Both the position numbers and the translations under genes were made by a program. DNA of 10,307 bases. Source: an uncultured Prochlorococcus sp. (GTDB lineage: Bacteria; Cyanobacteriota; Cyanobacteriia; PCC-6307; Cyanobiaceae). Below the pieces are notes generated by a model. That model saw only the letters and a list, made by a program, of their open reading frames with translations. It made no database searches and was not told the origin of the DNA. Shown here in pieces: positions 1 to 5,750 of the stretch; positions within the stretch are counted from its first letter, which is position 1; each line of letters starts with the position of its first letter. Location of the stretch: assembly GCA_902572065.1 (NCBI GenBank), contig CACGEL010000025.1, positions 1 to 10,307 of the forward strand. The letters are read 5' to 3'.

Positions 1-107
1 ACTGCCTAATAATATGTTACTACTAATAACTTTTTTTACCACTTGCTACTACAAATACAAGTAATTTCATCTACCTTCTAGGCGATTCTGAGTGGATTTA
101 TTTAGTG

Positions 108-127
108 TGATTGACAGTCGATCTAAC
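108..127. repeat. 20-bp direct repeat, left copy
   Basis: TGATTGACAGTCGATCTAAC is identical to positions 337-356. The two copies lie 229 bp apart and enclose one 40-codon gene. A T-rich tract follows (138-144). On the reverse strand the repeat contains ATCGACTGTCAATC, which resembles the anticodon arm of an Asn or Asp tRNA. No complete tRNA can be folded here, so a tRNA-derived att scar is only a guess. Confidence 0.8.
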
Positions 128-212
128 CTCGATCCTACTTTTTTAGATAAAGTACCTATATTTTCTTATTGATTTAAAAGTTATTATTTTTGCAAATAAC
201 AGGATTAAAACA

Positions 213-335
213 ATGATGAAACTTGCAATCATTTTTTTACCAATTTTATTTGCAGTTATTTGGGCTGCTTTTATAGGGTTAAGAATAAATAAAGTAGAAA
301 TTAGAGATGGAAAAAGAAAATTAATTAATTACTAA
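213..335 (+). CDS. 40-aa single-pass membrane peptide
   Basis: The frame starts with two consecutive ATG codons (213 and 216) and runs 40 codons to TAA. Residues 3-24 (LAIIFLPILFAVIWAAFIG region) are strongly hydrophobic and form one membrane-spanning helix. A basic, polar tail rich in K and R follows. The overall shape recalls very small cyanobacterial thylakoid peptides such as PsbY, which also carry a LxPxLxAxxWA-like helix. The match is too short to name the gene. Direct repeats flank it and a terminator hairpin follows at 359-381, so it looks like a self-contained transcription unit. It is too short for most gene callers. The reading frame and helix are seen; membrane location is inferred. 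Confidence 0.55.
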   Translation: MMKLAIIFLPILFAVIWAAFIGLRINKVEIRDGKRKLINY

Positions 336-336
336 T

Positions 337-356
337 TGATTGACAGTCGATCTAAC
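337..356. repeat. 20-bp direct repeat, right copy
   Basis: Exact second copy of TGATTGACAGTCGATCTAAC (first at 108-127). It begins one base after the stop codon of the 40-aa gene and directly precedes the terminator hairpin. TTGACA at 340-345 could be a -35 box for the next gene, but the matching -10 (GATAAA, 364-369) lies inside the terminator stem and is weak. Confidence 0.8.
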
Positions 357-358
357 AT

Positions 359-381
359 AGAGGGATAAAACCCTCTTTTTT
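359..381 (+). terminator. Rho-independent terminator
   Basis: AGAGGG (359-364), a 6-base loop, CCCTCT (371-376), then a run of T to 381. This is a textbook intrinsic terminator for the 40-aa gene. The ATG of the next gene is the very next base (382), so that gene must be reached by read-through or by a promoter overlapping the hairpin. Confidence 0.75.
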
Positions 382-642
382 ATGAATACCTTAATAGTTT
401 CTACTTTTGATTGTTCTTTTGAAGATTTCGATAAATTTGTAGCAGATTTCCATGAAAAGGAGGGACATAAATATGTCGAAGAATATGAACTCATCAAGGT
501 AAATGAACATAAAAGTCACCTAATACTTAAAGTCAAGGATTTAGAAGGATTCGCAGCTGCTACAAGTACTCCTGAGATGAAAGAGTGGGATAAAGAAAAT
601 GGTTATAAAGACATTTGTTATTCACTAACTCCAGTTGAATAA
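382..642 (+). CDS. 86-aa small cytosolic protein, possibly DUF3764-like
   Basis: The ATG directly follows the T-run of the upstream terminator, and no Shine-Dalgarno site is visible. The protein has no signal peptide or membrane helix. It alternates strands and helices: a hydrophobic strand (LIVSTFDC), an acidic-aromatic helix (FEDFDKFVADFHEK), a strand (SHLILKVKD), a helix (EGFAAATS..EMKEWDKEN) and a last strand. This is the layout of a small dimeric alpha-beta barrel. It resembles the picocyanobacterial DUF3764 type, recalled from memory and not checked. It stops at 642, one base before the next gene's likely TTG start, so the two may be co-translated. Function unknown. Confidence 0.75.
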   Translation: MNTLIVSTFDCSFEDFDKFVADFHEKEGHKYVEEYELIKVNEHKSHLILKVKDLEGFAAATSTPEMKEWDKENGYKDICYSLTPVE

Positions 643-643
643 A

Positions 644-1009
644 TTGAAACGCTTACTACTTGCACTTCTATTATTTTCTAGTCCTGTATTTGCAGAAGAA
701 TATACGATTTATACAACTGAAAGACCGCCATTTTCTTGGTCAGGAATAATTGATGCTAATAACACTTTTTATTATTTCACAAATGCTTATGTCCCTAAAT
801 GCGATATTGTAGCGAGTGGTTGTTTTATGAAAACCAACGAAAAAGCTGAAATTATTAGTAAAGATATTATTAAAGCTCAGGGTAGGTACTTCTGTTCAGA
901 AGAGCATATAAAAGATGTAAATAAAGCTAATCCTAAACTTACCAAGCTTAGATACTCTTCTATGGATTATGGATATGGAACTTGCACCAAAGATGGTTGG
1001 GTAAGATAA
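644..1009 (+). CDS. 121-aa secreted cysteine-containing protein, TTG start
   Basis: The TTG at 644 is chosen over the in-frame TTG at 635, which would overlap the previous gene. From 644 the protein opens with a short basic stretch and hydrophobic core, KRLLLALLLFSSPVFA, a classical Sec signal peptide likely cut after VFA. The mature part has four cysteines (KCDIVASGC, RYFCSEE, YGTCTKDG), suggesting two disulfides in the periplasm. The first bases match the start of the tiny lipoprotein gene at 4003: 21 bp at 645-665 equal 4004-4024, but TTG replaces ATG here. No family is recognised. Start choice is moderately secure; export is well supported. Confidence 0.7.
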   Translation: MKRLLLALLLFSSPVFAEEYTIYTTERPPFSWSGIIDANNTFYYFTNAYVPKCDIVASGCFMKTNEKAEIISKDIIKAQGRYFCSEEHIKDVNKANPKLTKLRYSSMDYGYGTCTKDGWVR

Positions 1010-1032
1010 CTAAAACTATTAAAGAACTATAA

Positions 1033-1200
1033 ATGAAACTAATAATAAAAATTTTAAAGCCAATAGATAAAATATTATTTTTCCTAAGTGGATTAGTAAA
1101 AAAAGGATTACAAGTTCTAGGGATATATTTAGAGATGTATAACGATCGTATGTCCCCTATACCACCTATTGCTTTCCTAAATAGGAACTTTGATGGATAA
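1033..1200 (+). CDS. 55-aa amphipathic peptide, conserved-looking
   Basis: ATG at 1033, 55 codons, TAA at 1198-1200. The first 35 residues are rich in K, I and L with a hydrophobic centre (ILFFLSGLVKKGLQVLGIYLEMY), an amphipathic or membrane-associated helix. The tail NDRMSPIPPIAFLNRNFDG is Pro-rich and looks like a fixed motif. A fragment matching its last residues (FLSREFDG, stop) reappears at 5724-5750, again upstream of an EVE-gene start. The original neighbour of the EVE gene was therefore probably this small gene, which supports it being host sequence and real. It is too short for many gene finders. Function unknown. Confidence 0.6.
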   Translation: MKLIIKILKPIDKILFFLSGLVKKGLQVLGIYLEMYNDRMSPIPPIAFLNRNFDG

Positions 1201-1370
1201 TAAATTTATACCCAAAAAGGTTCGAATAGTCCCTATTTCGATCTTTGAAATATCCCAAATCGATTGATATGACTGAAGAAAAGTTTTGGCTAATGAAAAG
1301 TGAGCGCGACTAGCTATTACTAGGATCTCAAGGATTTGTAATTTTTCATCCAAACTTTATCCAAACTTTT
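1189..1370. repeat. att-like repeat, copy 1
   Basis: First of three related sites. It begins with 21 bp shared exactly with 5739-5759 (TTTGATGG to TTTAT, the end of the 55-aa gene plus spacer). It continues to an EVE-gene ATG at 1269, contains the invariant block TGGCTAATGAAAAGT (1287-1301) and ends in two perfect tandem 11-mers, ATCCAAACTTT (1348-1358 and 1359-1369), 79 bp after the ATG. The left pair seen in the other copies is not a direct repeat here. Positions 1221-1241 instead hold an imperfect inverted repeat (TTCGAATAG and CTATTTCGA). Interpreted as an attachment site. Confidence 0.7.
1269..1313 (+). pseudogene. EVE-domain gene, 5' remnant 1
   Basis: ATG at 1269 reads MTEEKFWLMKSERD and then stops. 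EVE-domain proteins (PUA-like fold, thought to bind modified bases) typically open with YWLMKSEPD. Similarity at the protein level ends at the stop codon, though a trace of the following codons may remain to about 1333. No further EVE sequence is present in the window. This is a scar of a gene start rather than a working gene. EVE identity rests on the N-terminal motif alone. Confidence 0.65.
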
Positions 1371-1385
1371 AACTGATTAAAAGTT
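1364..1385. terminator. AT-rich inverted repeat, possible weak terminator
   Basis: AACTTTTAA (1364-1372), loop CTGA, TTAAAAGTT (1377-1385): a perfect 9-bp stem. It lies about 30 bp beyond the stop of the - strand gene ending at 1415 and overlaps the second 11-mer of att-like copy 1. It could act as a terminator for that gene or as a protein-binding palindrome. GC content is too low for a strong intrinsic terminator. Confidence 0.3.
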
Positions 1386-1414
1386 ATCTAAAATAAGAGG
1401 CAATTTGCTACTTT

Positions 1415-1627
1415 CTAATGGTTATGTTTATGCATATTGCACGGCATCCATTTATCTCCCATTTGATGAGCTCCTTCACACTCAAACTTATAAGCTTCTT
1501 TTTCAGCCTGTTCCTTTGTATCAAATAGCATTGGCATTTTCATTTCTTTTTCAGTAGGTTTATTAGAACAAGAAAGACTTAACAATAAGCTAAGACTGAA
1601 AGGAATTAACAGGAAAATTTTTCTCAA
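1415..1627 (-). CDS. 70-aa lipoprotein, DUF3721-like, metal-binding look
   Basis: Residues 1-20 form a lipoprotein signal with lipobox LSLSC, so the mature protein would be a lipid-anchored peptide starting at Cys20. The domain MLFDTKEQAEKEAYKFECEG continues into AHQMGDKWMPC. This matches the remembered pattern of DUF3721, a short family frequent in Prochlorococcus and Synechococcus (C.GAH.MG..WMPC). The tail NMHKHNH adds His residues. With two Cys and several His it could bind a metal ion or redox cofactor; that is inference. It sits 67 bp downstream of, and is co-oriented with, the 160-aa secreted protein, so the two may be one unit. Both point toward att-like copy 1. Confidence 0.75.
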   Translation of the reverse strand: MRKIFLLIPFSLSLLLSLSCSNKPTEKEMKMPMLFDTKEQAEKEAYKFECEGAHQMGDKWMPCNMHKHNH

Positions 1628-1694
1628 AATCTACAAATAAAACAACTTACTTTAACATTGAAATTTATCAGATTAATTATTTCCTTATAAAGGA

Positions 1695-2177
1695 TTACAA
1701 AAAAGTAGGATCTAAAAGGGATGGACGATAAAAAAGTATAAATGGTTTGTCTTGTGATTTTACTGCTGTAATAATGTCTTCTCCTGTATGCCAAATCCAC
1801 TGCTGATGAGGATTATCTTCTTCAATATCTGCAGTGGTCCCAACGGGAGATCCATATCTATTTCTTAATCCTGCTAAAACTTCAATCATGTTGTCATAGC
1901 TTATTTCATAGACGAGCTGCTTTAAGCCTTGTTCTTCTGTTATGCGAAGTTTAAGGCTATTAACAGGCAGCTTACTCATCCTATACTCTTTAATTTCAAA
2001 TAGATCGTTGTTTCTTTGATTCTCTATTGGCTTTAAAGTCGTTCCAAGATGACTTTCAACTTTTGAAAGTTCCATACCCCAAGACAAACCCTTAACGCAT
2101 GCGAAGGCTGGTTTGGAAATTGTCTGAATAAGAATAAATAATGAAATTATGAAAATATACCTTAATTTTTTACTCAT
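1695..2177 (-). CDS. 160-aa secreted or periplasmic protein
   Basis: Signal peptide at residues 1-26 (hydrophobic core YIFIISLFILIQTI, cleavage near AFA). The mature protein opens with CVKGLSWGMELSKVESHLG. Many bacterial periplasmic proteins use a similar W-G-M-x-x-x-x-V-x-x-x-L-G motif at the start of small alpha-beta repeats. The rest alternates strands (LKLRITEEQGLKQLVYEISY) with a helix (MIEVLAGLRNRYGSPVG). No catalytic motif is visible. Upstream on the coding strand is a palindromic AAAAAGACTTTTT just before the ATG and no clear Shine-Dalgarno site. First gene of cassette A. Function not recognised. Confidence 0.75.
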   Translation of the reverse strand: MSKKLRYIFIISLFILIQTISKPAFACVKGLSWGMELSKVESHLGTTLKPIENQRNNDLFEIKEYRMSKLPVNSLKLRITEEQGLKQLVYEISYDNMIEVLAGLRNRYGSPVGTTADIEEDNPHQQWIWHTGEDIITAVKSQDKPFILFYRPSLLDPTFL

Positions 2178-2576
2178 TTTAAAAAGTCTTTTTATATCTA
2201 GGAAGTTAAATGTTTTGATTTAAAAAACTATCTTTTATAGTCAAAAGAATATAAATTTTAAGACTTAAATTTATTTGCACCCATTATAACCACTGCTTTG
2301 CATCAGGATTTTGAAGAGTGCAATCTGATACTCTCAAAAAAACATTTAATTTGTGAATTTTGTTAATTTTTATTCAGCTTTATCTTGATTTTCTATTTTA
2401 ACTAGCAGTTCCATATAATCCTGCTAGAGAAAAGATAAGGGCTAGCTGTTTATATTAAAAGAAAATTAAACCTTAACTATCGATATCTTTTTTCTATACT
2501 TTCTTCGATCAACTATCTTCGATAAACTAAACAAAATGCTTTGGATTAGGCTGGCTTATGAAAAAGTTAACAAAAT
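2178..2576. other. Intergenic stretch with short repeats, no secure gene
   Basis: About 400 bp between the 160-aa gene and att-like copy 2. It contains an inverted repeat, CTAGCAG (2402-2408) with CTGCTAG (2421-2427), without a T-run. It also contains a 14-bp tandem duplication, TCTTCGATCAACTA then TCTTCGATAAACTA (2502-2529). On the - strand a short open stretch ending at 2284 reads LRVSDCTLQNPDAKQWL then stop. That looks like a protein C-terminus but has no credible start, so it is probably a relic. Confidence 0.5.
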
Positions 2577-2725
2577 ACCATACCAGCACCATACCAGCAG
2601 CCCTATTTACCGCAAATCATAGACTATGACTGAACCTAACTACTGGCTAATGAAAAGTGAGCCAGTAGTCATAGCAATCGATCTCAAAAATCAGATAAAT
2701 TCCGTCCACACCTCGTCCACACTTT
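2577..2725. repeat. att-like repeat, copy 2
   Basis: Left pair: two perfect 11-mers, ACCATACCAGC (2577-2598), starting 49 bp before the EVE ATG at 2626. Core: TGGCTAATGAAAAGT at 2644-2658. Right pair: GTCCACACCTC (2704-2714) and GTCCACACTTT (2715-2725), starting 78 bp after the ATG. Geometry equals copies 1 and 3, but the left 11-mers share almost nothing with theirs. This is the copy with the longest EVE remnant. Confidence 0.75.
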
Positions 2726-2742
2726 TTTATCCTTATAAGTAA
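2626..2742 (+). pseudogene. EVE-domain gene, 5' remnant 2
   Basis: Reads MTEPNYWLMKSEP, then VVIAIDLKNQIN. This fits an EVE N-terminus, which usually continues D-x-Y-x-I-D-D-L-K, with one codon lost and a few substitutions. From about codon 26 it runs into the right-hand 11-bp repeats (SVHTSSTLFYPYK, stop). EVE similarity therefore ends just before the repeats. Only the 5' 75 bp or so of the gene survives. The reading frame is open for 38 codons but is unlikely to be functional. Confidence 0.65.
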
Positions 2743-2828
2743 TTCAATTTTTAGATCTAATACCTTAATAAAAAATTGTCCTAAAAAGAAATAATCACTA
2801 TTATGCTTTTAATTATTTTTGTCATAAA

Positions 2829-3446
2829 GTGACTAATGAAAATTGGGACCCTGCAGTTGGAATGCAGCAGGATCCAAATCAGAATAAAGACAATAAAAGT
2901 ATTTTAATAACGATTGCATTATTACTTGCAGCGCTCATAGGATTCCCGACAATAATGATTTCAATTTTTAACAGGGAAAGATCAAGTAGAGATGGAGAAT
3001 TTGCTTATACAAAAACACTTGAAAATTTAATTAGAAATGTAGGTACTCAAATAAAGGAAAGAAACGATTGTGAAAACGGAGTTCAAGGTTATTATCGCTT
3101 TGAAAAAATAAAGGGCAAAAAAACAATTGATGAAGTGGTCATTTGCAACAACAACTATATGTTTAACAAACCAAATCCCAATGAGTATTGGAGACTATTA
3201 GCGCATGAATCAACTCATATTATGCAAGCATGCTTGGGAACAAATCTTTTTGGTTCTTATCAAATAAAAGACATGAGTTATGAACTTCTGGATCAAGATG
3301 AAAATTCTTATAGAACTATTCATGGTGCATATGCCTCGAATAAGGAAGATAATGAAATTGAAGCTAGATGGATGGAATTACAACCCAAGCAATATGTCAT
3401 TGATACATTGAGGAAACATTGCATGGAAAGACCTCAGGATTTATAA
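2829..3446 (+). CDS. Membrane-anchored putative zinc metallopeptidase (HESTH)
   Basis: GTG start at 2829; 205 aa. Residues 1-22 are polar, 24-46 form one transmembrane helix (ILITIALLLAALIGFPTIMIS), and a basic NRERSSR follows, predicting a cytoplasmic N-terminus and exported catalytic part. The sequence WRLLAHESTHIMQ contains HExxH (H126, E127, H130), the zinc site of zincins. NEIEARWMELQP follows about 48 residues later and offers E178 as third ligand, in the ExxA/D style of gluzincins such as M48. Three Cys (81, 106, 135) may form disulfides. At about 205 aa it is small for a peptidase. The next gene starts 5 bp after its stop. Activity is inferred from the motif; family and substrate unknown. 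Confidence 0.65.
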   Translation: MTNENWDPAVGMQQDPNQNKDNKSILITIALLLAALIGFPTIMISIFNRERSSRDGEFAYTKTLENLIRNVGTQIKERNDCENGVQGYYRFEKIKGKKTIDEVVICNNNYMFNKPNPNEYWRLLAHESTHIMQACLGTNLFGSYQIKDMSYELLDQDENSYRTIHGAYASNKEDNEIEARWMELQPKQYVIDTLRKHCMERPQDL

Positions 3447-3451
3447 ATATT

Positions 3452-4006
3452 ATGGATAATTGGAATCCAAAGCATGACTACATTTTCAATGCTTTATACA
3501 CCTCAAATCTTAATTCCAAGATTAAAAAGGTTTGGAGCTATGTAACTGAACGATCAAGTAAATTTAGCAGTCCTCAAAATGCACAAGCTATTTTATATTT
3601 TTACTTTGGCTTGATAATGCGACTTGCACCTATTATTTATGCGACTAGTGAAAAAGAAATTAAACAAAAGTCAGAAGATCTAATGATGAGATCCTTTGTT
3701 CTCTCTCATTTGGATATAAATGCAATAGATAAATATGATGAGACACCTTTAGTAGTTCAGAGGGTAGAAGACATTGCATTTGATAGAGAAACTGACAAGG
3801 TAGCTATTTTTTGGGCTTTAGCAGATCTTGTATGTAGAAAAATTGATGAGCACTTGATTTCGTTTAGTGATATTTTTTCTAGAAAAGGTTTTATAGACAG
3901 ATCAGCAGATTTAAAAGAAGCTGCTGAAATTATTTATGAATTAAATAAATTCAATTGGGATGCTATTGGAGATTCTTTCGAAAAAAGAATTAATTCTTCA
4001 AAATGA
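3452..4006 (+). CDS. 184-aa helical protein, partner of the HESTH protein
   Basis: The ATG at 3452 is preferred. It avoids overlap with the upstream gene and has AGGA at 3436-3439, a slightly long spacing. The in-frame TTG at 3419 lies inside that gene. No signal peptide. The protein is mostly alpha-helical with an aromatic-rich middle (AILYFYFGLIMRLAPIIYAT) that may be a buried or membrane-touching helix. It ends EKRINSSK. Its start MDNWNPKHD resembles TNENWDP at the start of the preceding protein. The stop TGA overlaps the ATG of the 26-aa lipoprotein ORF (4003-4005), implying translational coupling of three frames. Function unknown; co-expression with the peptidase is well supported. Confidence 0.7.
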   Translation: MDNWNPKHDYIFNALYTSNLNSKIKKVWSYVTERSSKFSSPQNAQAILYFYFGLIMRLAPIIYATSEKEIKQKSEDLMMRSFVLSHLDINAIDKYDETPLVVQRVEDIAFDRETDKVAIFWALADLVCRKIDEHLISFSDIFSRKGFIDRSADLKEAAEIIYELNKFNWDAIGDSFEKRINSSK

Positions 4007-4083
4007 AACGCTTACTACTTGCACCGCTTTTATTGATTCTGGCGGCGTGTCAAAGTAATCAAATCAACAACAGCAATAATTAA
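4003..4083 (+). CDS. 26-aa lipoprotein-like peptide, possibly truncated by frameshift
   Basis: ATGA overlap with the previous gene. It reads MKRLLLAPLLLILAAC then QSNQINNSNN and stop. LAAC is a perfect lipobox, so the mature product would be only 11 residues. In another frame the sequence stays open from the end of this ORF (IIKPVNHTRKDRQKIKLAV onward). A frameshift in the CAACAACAGCAATAAT stretch near 4066-4081 may have cut off a longer lipoprotein. Bases 4004-4024 are identical to 645-665, the signal peptide of the secreted protein near the left edge. It could be a bacteriocin-release-size lipopeptide or a pseudogene. Confidence 0.45.
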   Translation: MKRLLLAPLLLILAACQSNQINNSNN

Positions 4084-4150
4084 ACCAGTAAATCATACTC
4101 GAAAAGATAGGCAAAAAATTAAATTAGCAGTCAAAAACTTGTACAAGAAC

Positions 4151-5284
4151 TTAAAGAGATTCTTTATCTTTAAAATATTTCATAATTATCTCTACTACTC
4201 TTTTATCGGGAGCAATAATTTCTTCACATTGATCATTAATTAGGGATTTAATCTCTTGTGATGCCAAAATTAGATTCGGATTTAATCCATAACGTAGAGG
4301 TATCCCAGCATCATTAAATTCTATTCCAATAGCATCTGTATACTCTTTCTTACTTTTAAAAAAACCTTTTTCTAAACTGCATTGATTAAATGCGAATATA
4401 CCAGCAGCAGTAGTAAATTCTTCAAGGGTCATTTCTATTTCTTTTTTCTTTCCTTGATTAAAGCTTAAATTGTATGAATTAGAAATTTCCAAGACGATTT
4501 TACTTAGTTGTTCTTTATCAATAGAGCGACAATCATCTGAGATAAGTTCTTTGAATTTAACTGCTAGTAATGAAACCAATGGATCAGATAATTCATTTAA
4601 AGATATTCCCAGAGAATTTAATAAATTATTCTTAACATCATCACTAAAAGGTCCCTCTAATTTCTCTCTACATAAAAGAGTTGTTTTAACTGAAGCTGTT
4701 TGAGCAGCACTTAGGATATCAGGAAGATTAGAGCTGATTTCTGGTCTCTTTAAAAACTCTTCATCCTTTGAGGTTGTATTATCAGAGGTTTTATTTTGAT
4801 TTTGTTGTATATATTTAGCAATTGGATCTCCATCAACATAATCCAATAAGCATTTTCTATGAACTAAAACTGCTTTGCTAAGTAAAGCTAAATCATGTTT
4901 TGTATCAGAAGTATAACCAGATCCAGATTGATATCGAATATGCAATTCTTGATATTTAGTCCATTCCCAATAGGGTATTTCCTCACCATTATAAGGAATA
5001 ACCTGAATTGGTCCTTTATCTAATTTATATTTTTTACTCCCATTTTCAGCACCTCCAATTTCAATAGCATATAAATTTTCTGAGGATAAATTTATTCCTC
5101 TAGGTTGAGTTATAGAGCAAGAAAACTTATCTTCAAATGCATCATAATTTTTAGTTACTTTTATAGATCTTTTTATCCCATACTCGAATAGAGTATCAGA
5201 GTAATTATCACCATTATATTCTCTAGCATTTACATTATTTGGTAATACAAAAGCAGTTAGAAATAAGATAAATATTTTCAGCAT
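4151..5284 (-). CDS. 377-aa secreted protein with internal cysteine-flanked repeat
   Basis: Signal peptide at residues 1-20 (IFILFLTAFVLP, NVNA end). Residues 21-150 are strand-rich and hold two Cys (56, 145). A polar low-complexity linker follows (about 160-180). The C-terminal half contains two related modules of about 80 residues. In each, a helix leads to a Cys, then a helical stretch, then FKELISDDC (Cys205 to Cys252) or IKSLINDQC (Cys302 to Cys353), then an IVLEI or VVEII helix. The paired Cys probably form a disulfide within each module. No enzyme motif is seen. It is transcribed with the 117-aa secreted protein 7 bp upstream. It converges on the peptidase operon and ends 67 bp from the tiny lipoprotein. 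Family not recognised. Confidence 0.75.
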   Translation of the reverse strand: MLKIFILFLTAFVLPNNVNAREYNGDNYSDTLFEYGIKRSIKVTKNYDAFEDKFSCSITQPRGINLSSENLYAIEIGGAENGSKKYKLDKGPIQVIPYNGEEIPYWEWTKYQELHIRYQSGSGYTSDTKHDLALLSKAVLVHRKCLLDYVDGDPIAKYIQQNQNKTSDNTTSKDEEFLKRPEISSNLPDILSAAQTASVKTTLLCREKLEGPFSDDVKNNLLNSLGISLNELSDPLVSLLAVKFKELISDDCRSIDKEQLSKIVLEISNSYNLSFNQGKKKEIEMTLEEFTTAAGIFAFNQCSLEKGFFKSKKEYTDAIGIEFNDAGIPLRYGLNPNLILASQEIKSLINDQCEEIIAPDKRVVEIIMKYFKDKESL

Positions 5285-5291
5285 ATTTTCT

Positions 5292-5645
5292 CTAAAATTT
5301 AAATCTCTTTAAGACTTTCTGACCAATTTTTAATTCTTTTTGCTCAAGATAAGTATAGTGCTTTCCCTTTTTAACTCCTGTTGATTCATAACCTAGAATT
5401 ACATTAGTACGTCCATCATCAACACAACTTCTCATATCATTTTCTATTGTTTGGAAGTATTCACCAGAACCATGAATAGATCTCATAAGGTTGTCAACTC
5501 TTCTGGTATATTTACCTCCTGACTCTGCCCATTTTCTACAAGCGTCTAGAGCTTCATTATATGATCCATAAGATCCAAACCAATTAGCTTTCAAAGCAGA
5601 AGGAGAACTAATGGCAATTAAAAAATATATAAAAAGTTTTTTCAA
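5292..5645 (-). CDS. 117-aa secreted protein with two cysteines
   Basis: Signal peptide KKLFIYFLIAISSPSALKA, cleavage before NWFGSYG. The mature part has a conserved-looking block, GSYNEALDACRKWAESGG, in which Cys sits in an amphipathic helix. NDMRSCVDDGRTNVILGYES follows, and the two Cys could pair. The basic tail is KIGQKVLKRFKF. Short secreted proteins with a SYxEAxxAC-W motif recur in picocyanobacteria, but no function is known to me. First gene of a two-gene - strand operon with the 377-aa protein (7-bp gap). Its promoter should lie in 5646-5740, next to att-like copy 3. Confidence 0.7.
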   Translation of the reverse strand: MKKLFIYFLIAISSPSALKANWFGSYGSYNEALDACRKWAESGGKYTRRVDNLMRSIHGSGEYFQTIENDMRSCVDDGRTNVILGYESTGVKKGKHYTYLEQKELKIGQKVLKRFKF

Positions 5646-5723
5646 TATGTAGTTTTTCTTCTAATTTTAATTCTTTTGTCAACAAAACAAATAAATTTAT
5701 TACTTACTAGATGTACTCAAACT

Positions 5724-5750
5724 TTTCTAAGTAGGGAATTTGATGGATAA
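5724..5750 (+). pseudogene. 3' remnant of a 55-aa-type gene
   Basis: Reads FLSREFDG and stop, matching the end FLNRNFDG of the intact 55-aa gene at 1033-1200. The next bases up to 5759 are also shared. Upstream similarity is lost at about 5723, where ACTCAAACTTT (5715-5725) resembles a right-arm 11-mer. This looks like a junction between mobile DNA and an old copy of the host site. Confidence 0.55.

Noticed and set aside
14..64. Short frame MLLLITFFTTC with lipobox-like Cys
   Set aside because: It is only 16 codons with no downstream mature part, and could be the tail of a gene beyond the edge. Not supportable.
60..145. Degenerate tRNA gene near the left edge
   Set aside because: Only anticodon-arm and T-loop-like fragments are visible. 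No acceptor stem or cloverleaf pairing could be formed.
2803..2832. Nine-codon ORF overlapping the GTG start of the HESTH gene
   Set aside because: The peptide MLLIIFVIK is hydrophobic by AT-richness alone and has no ribosome-binding site.
4470..4703. Open frame on the + strand inside the 377-aa - strand gene
   Set aside because: It is antisense to a gene with a clear signal peptide and internal repeats, has Ser-rich composition typical of shadows, and lacks its own context.
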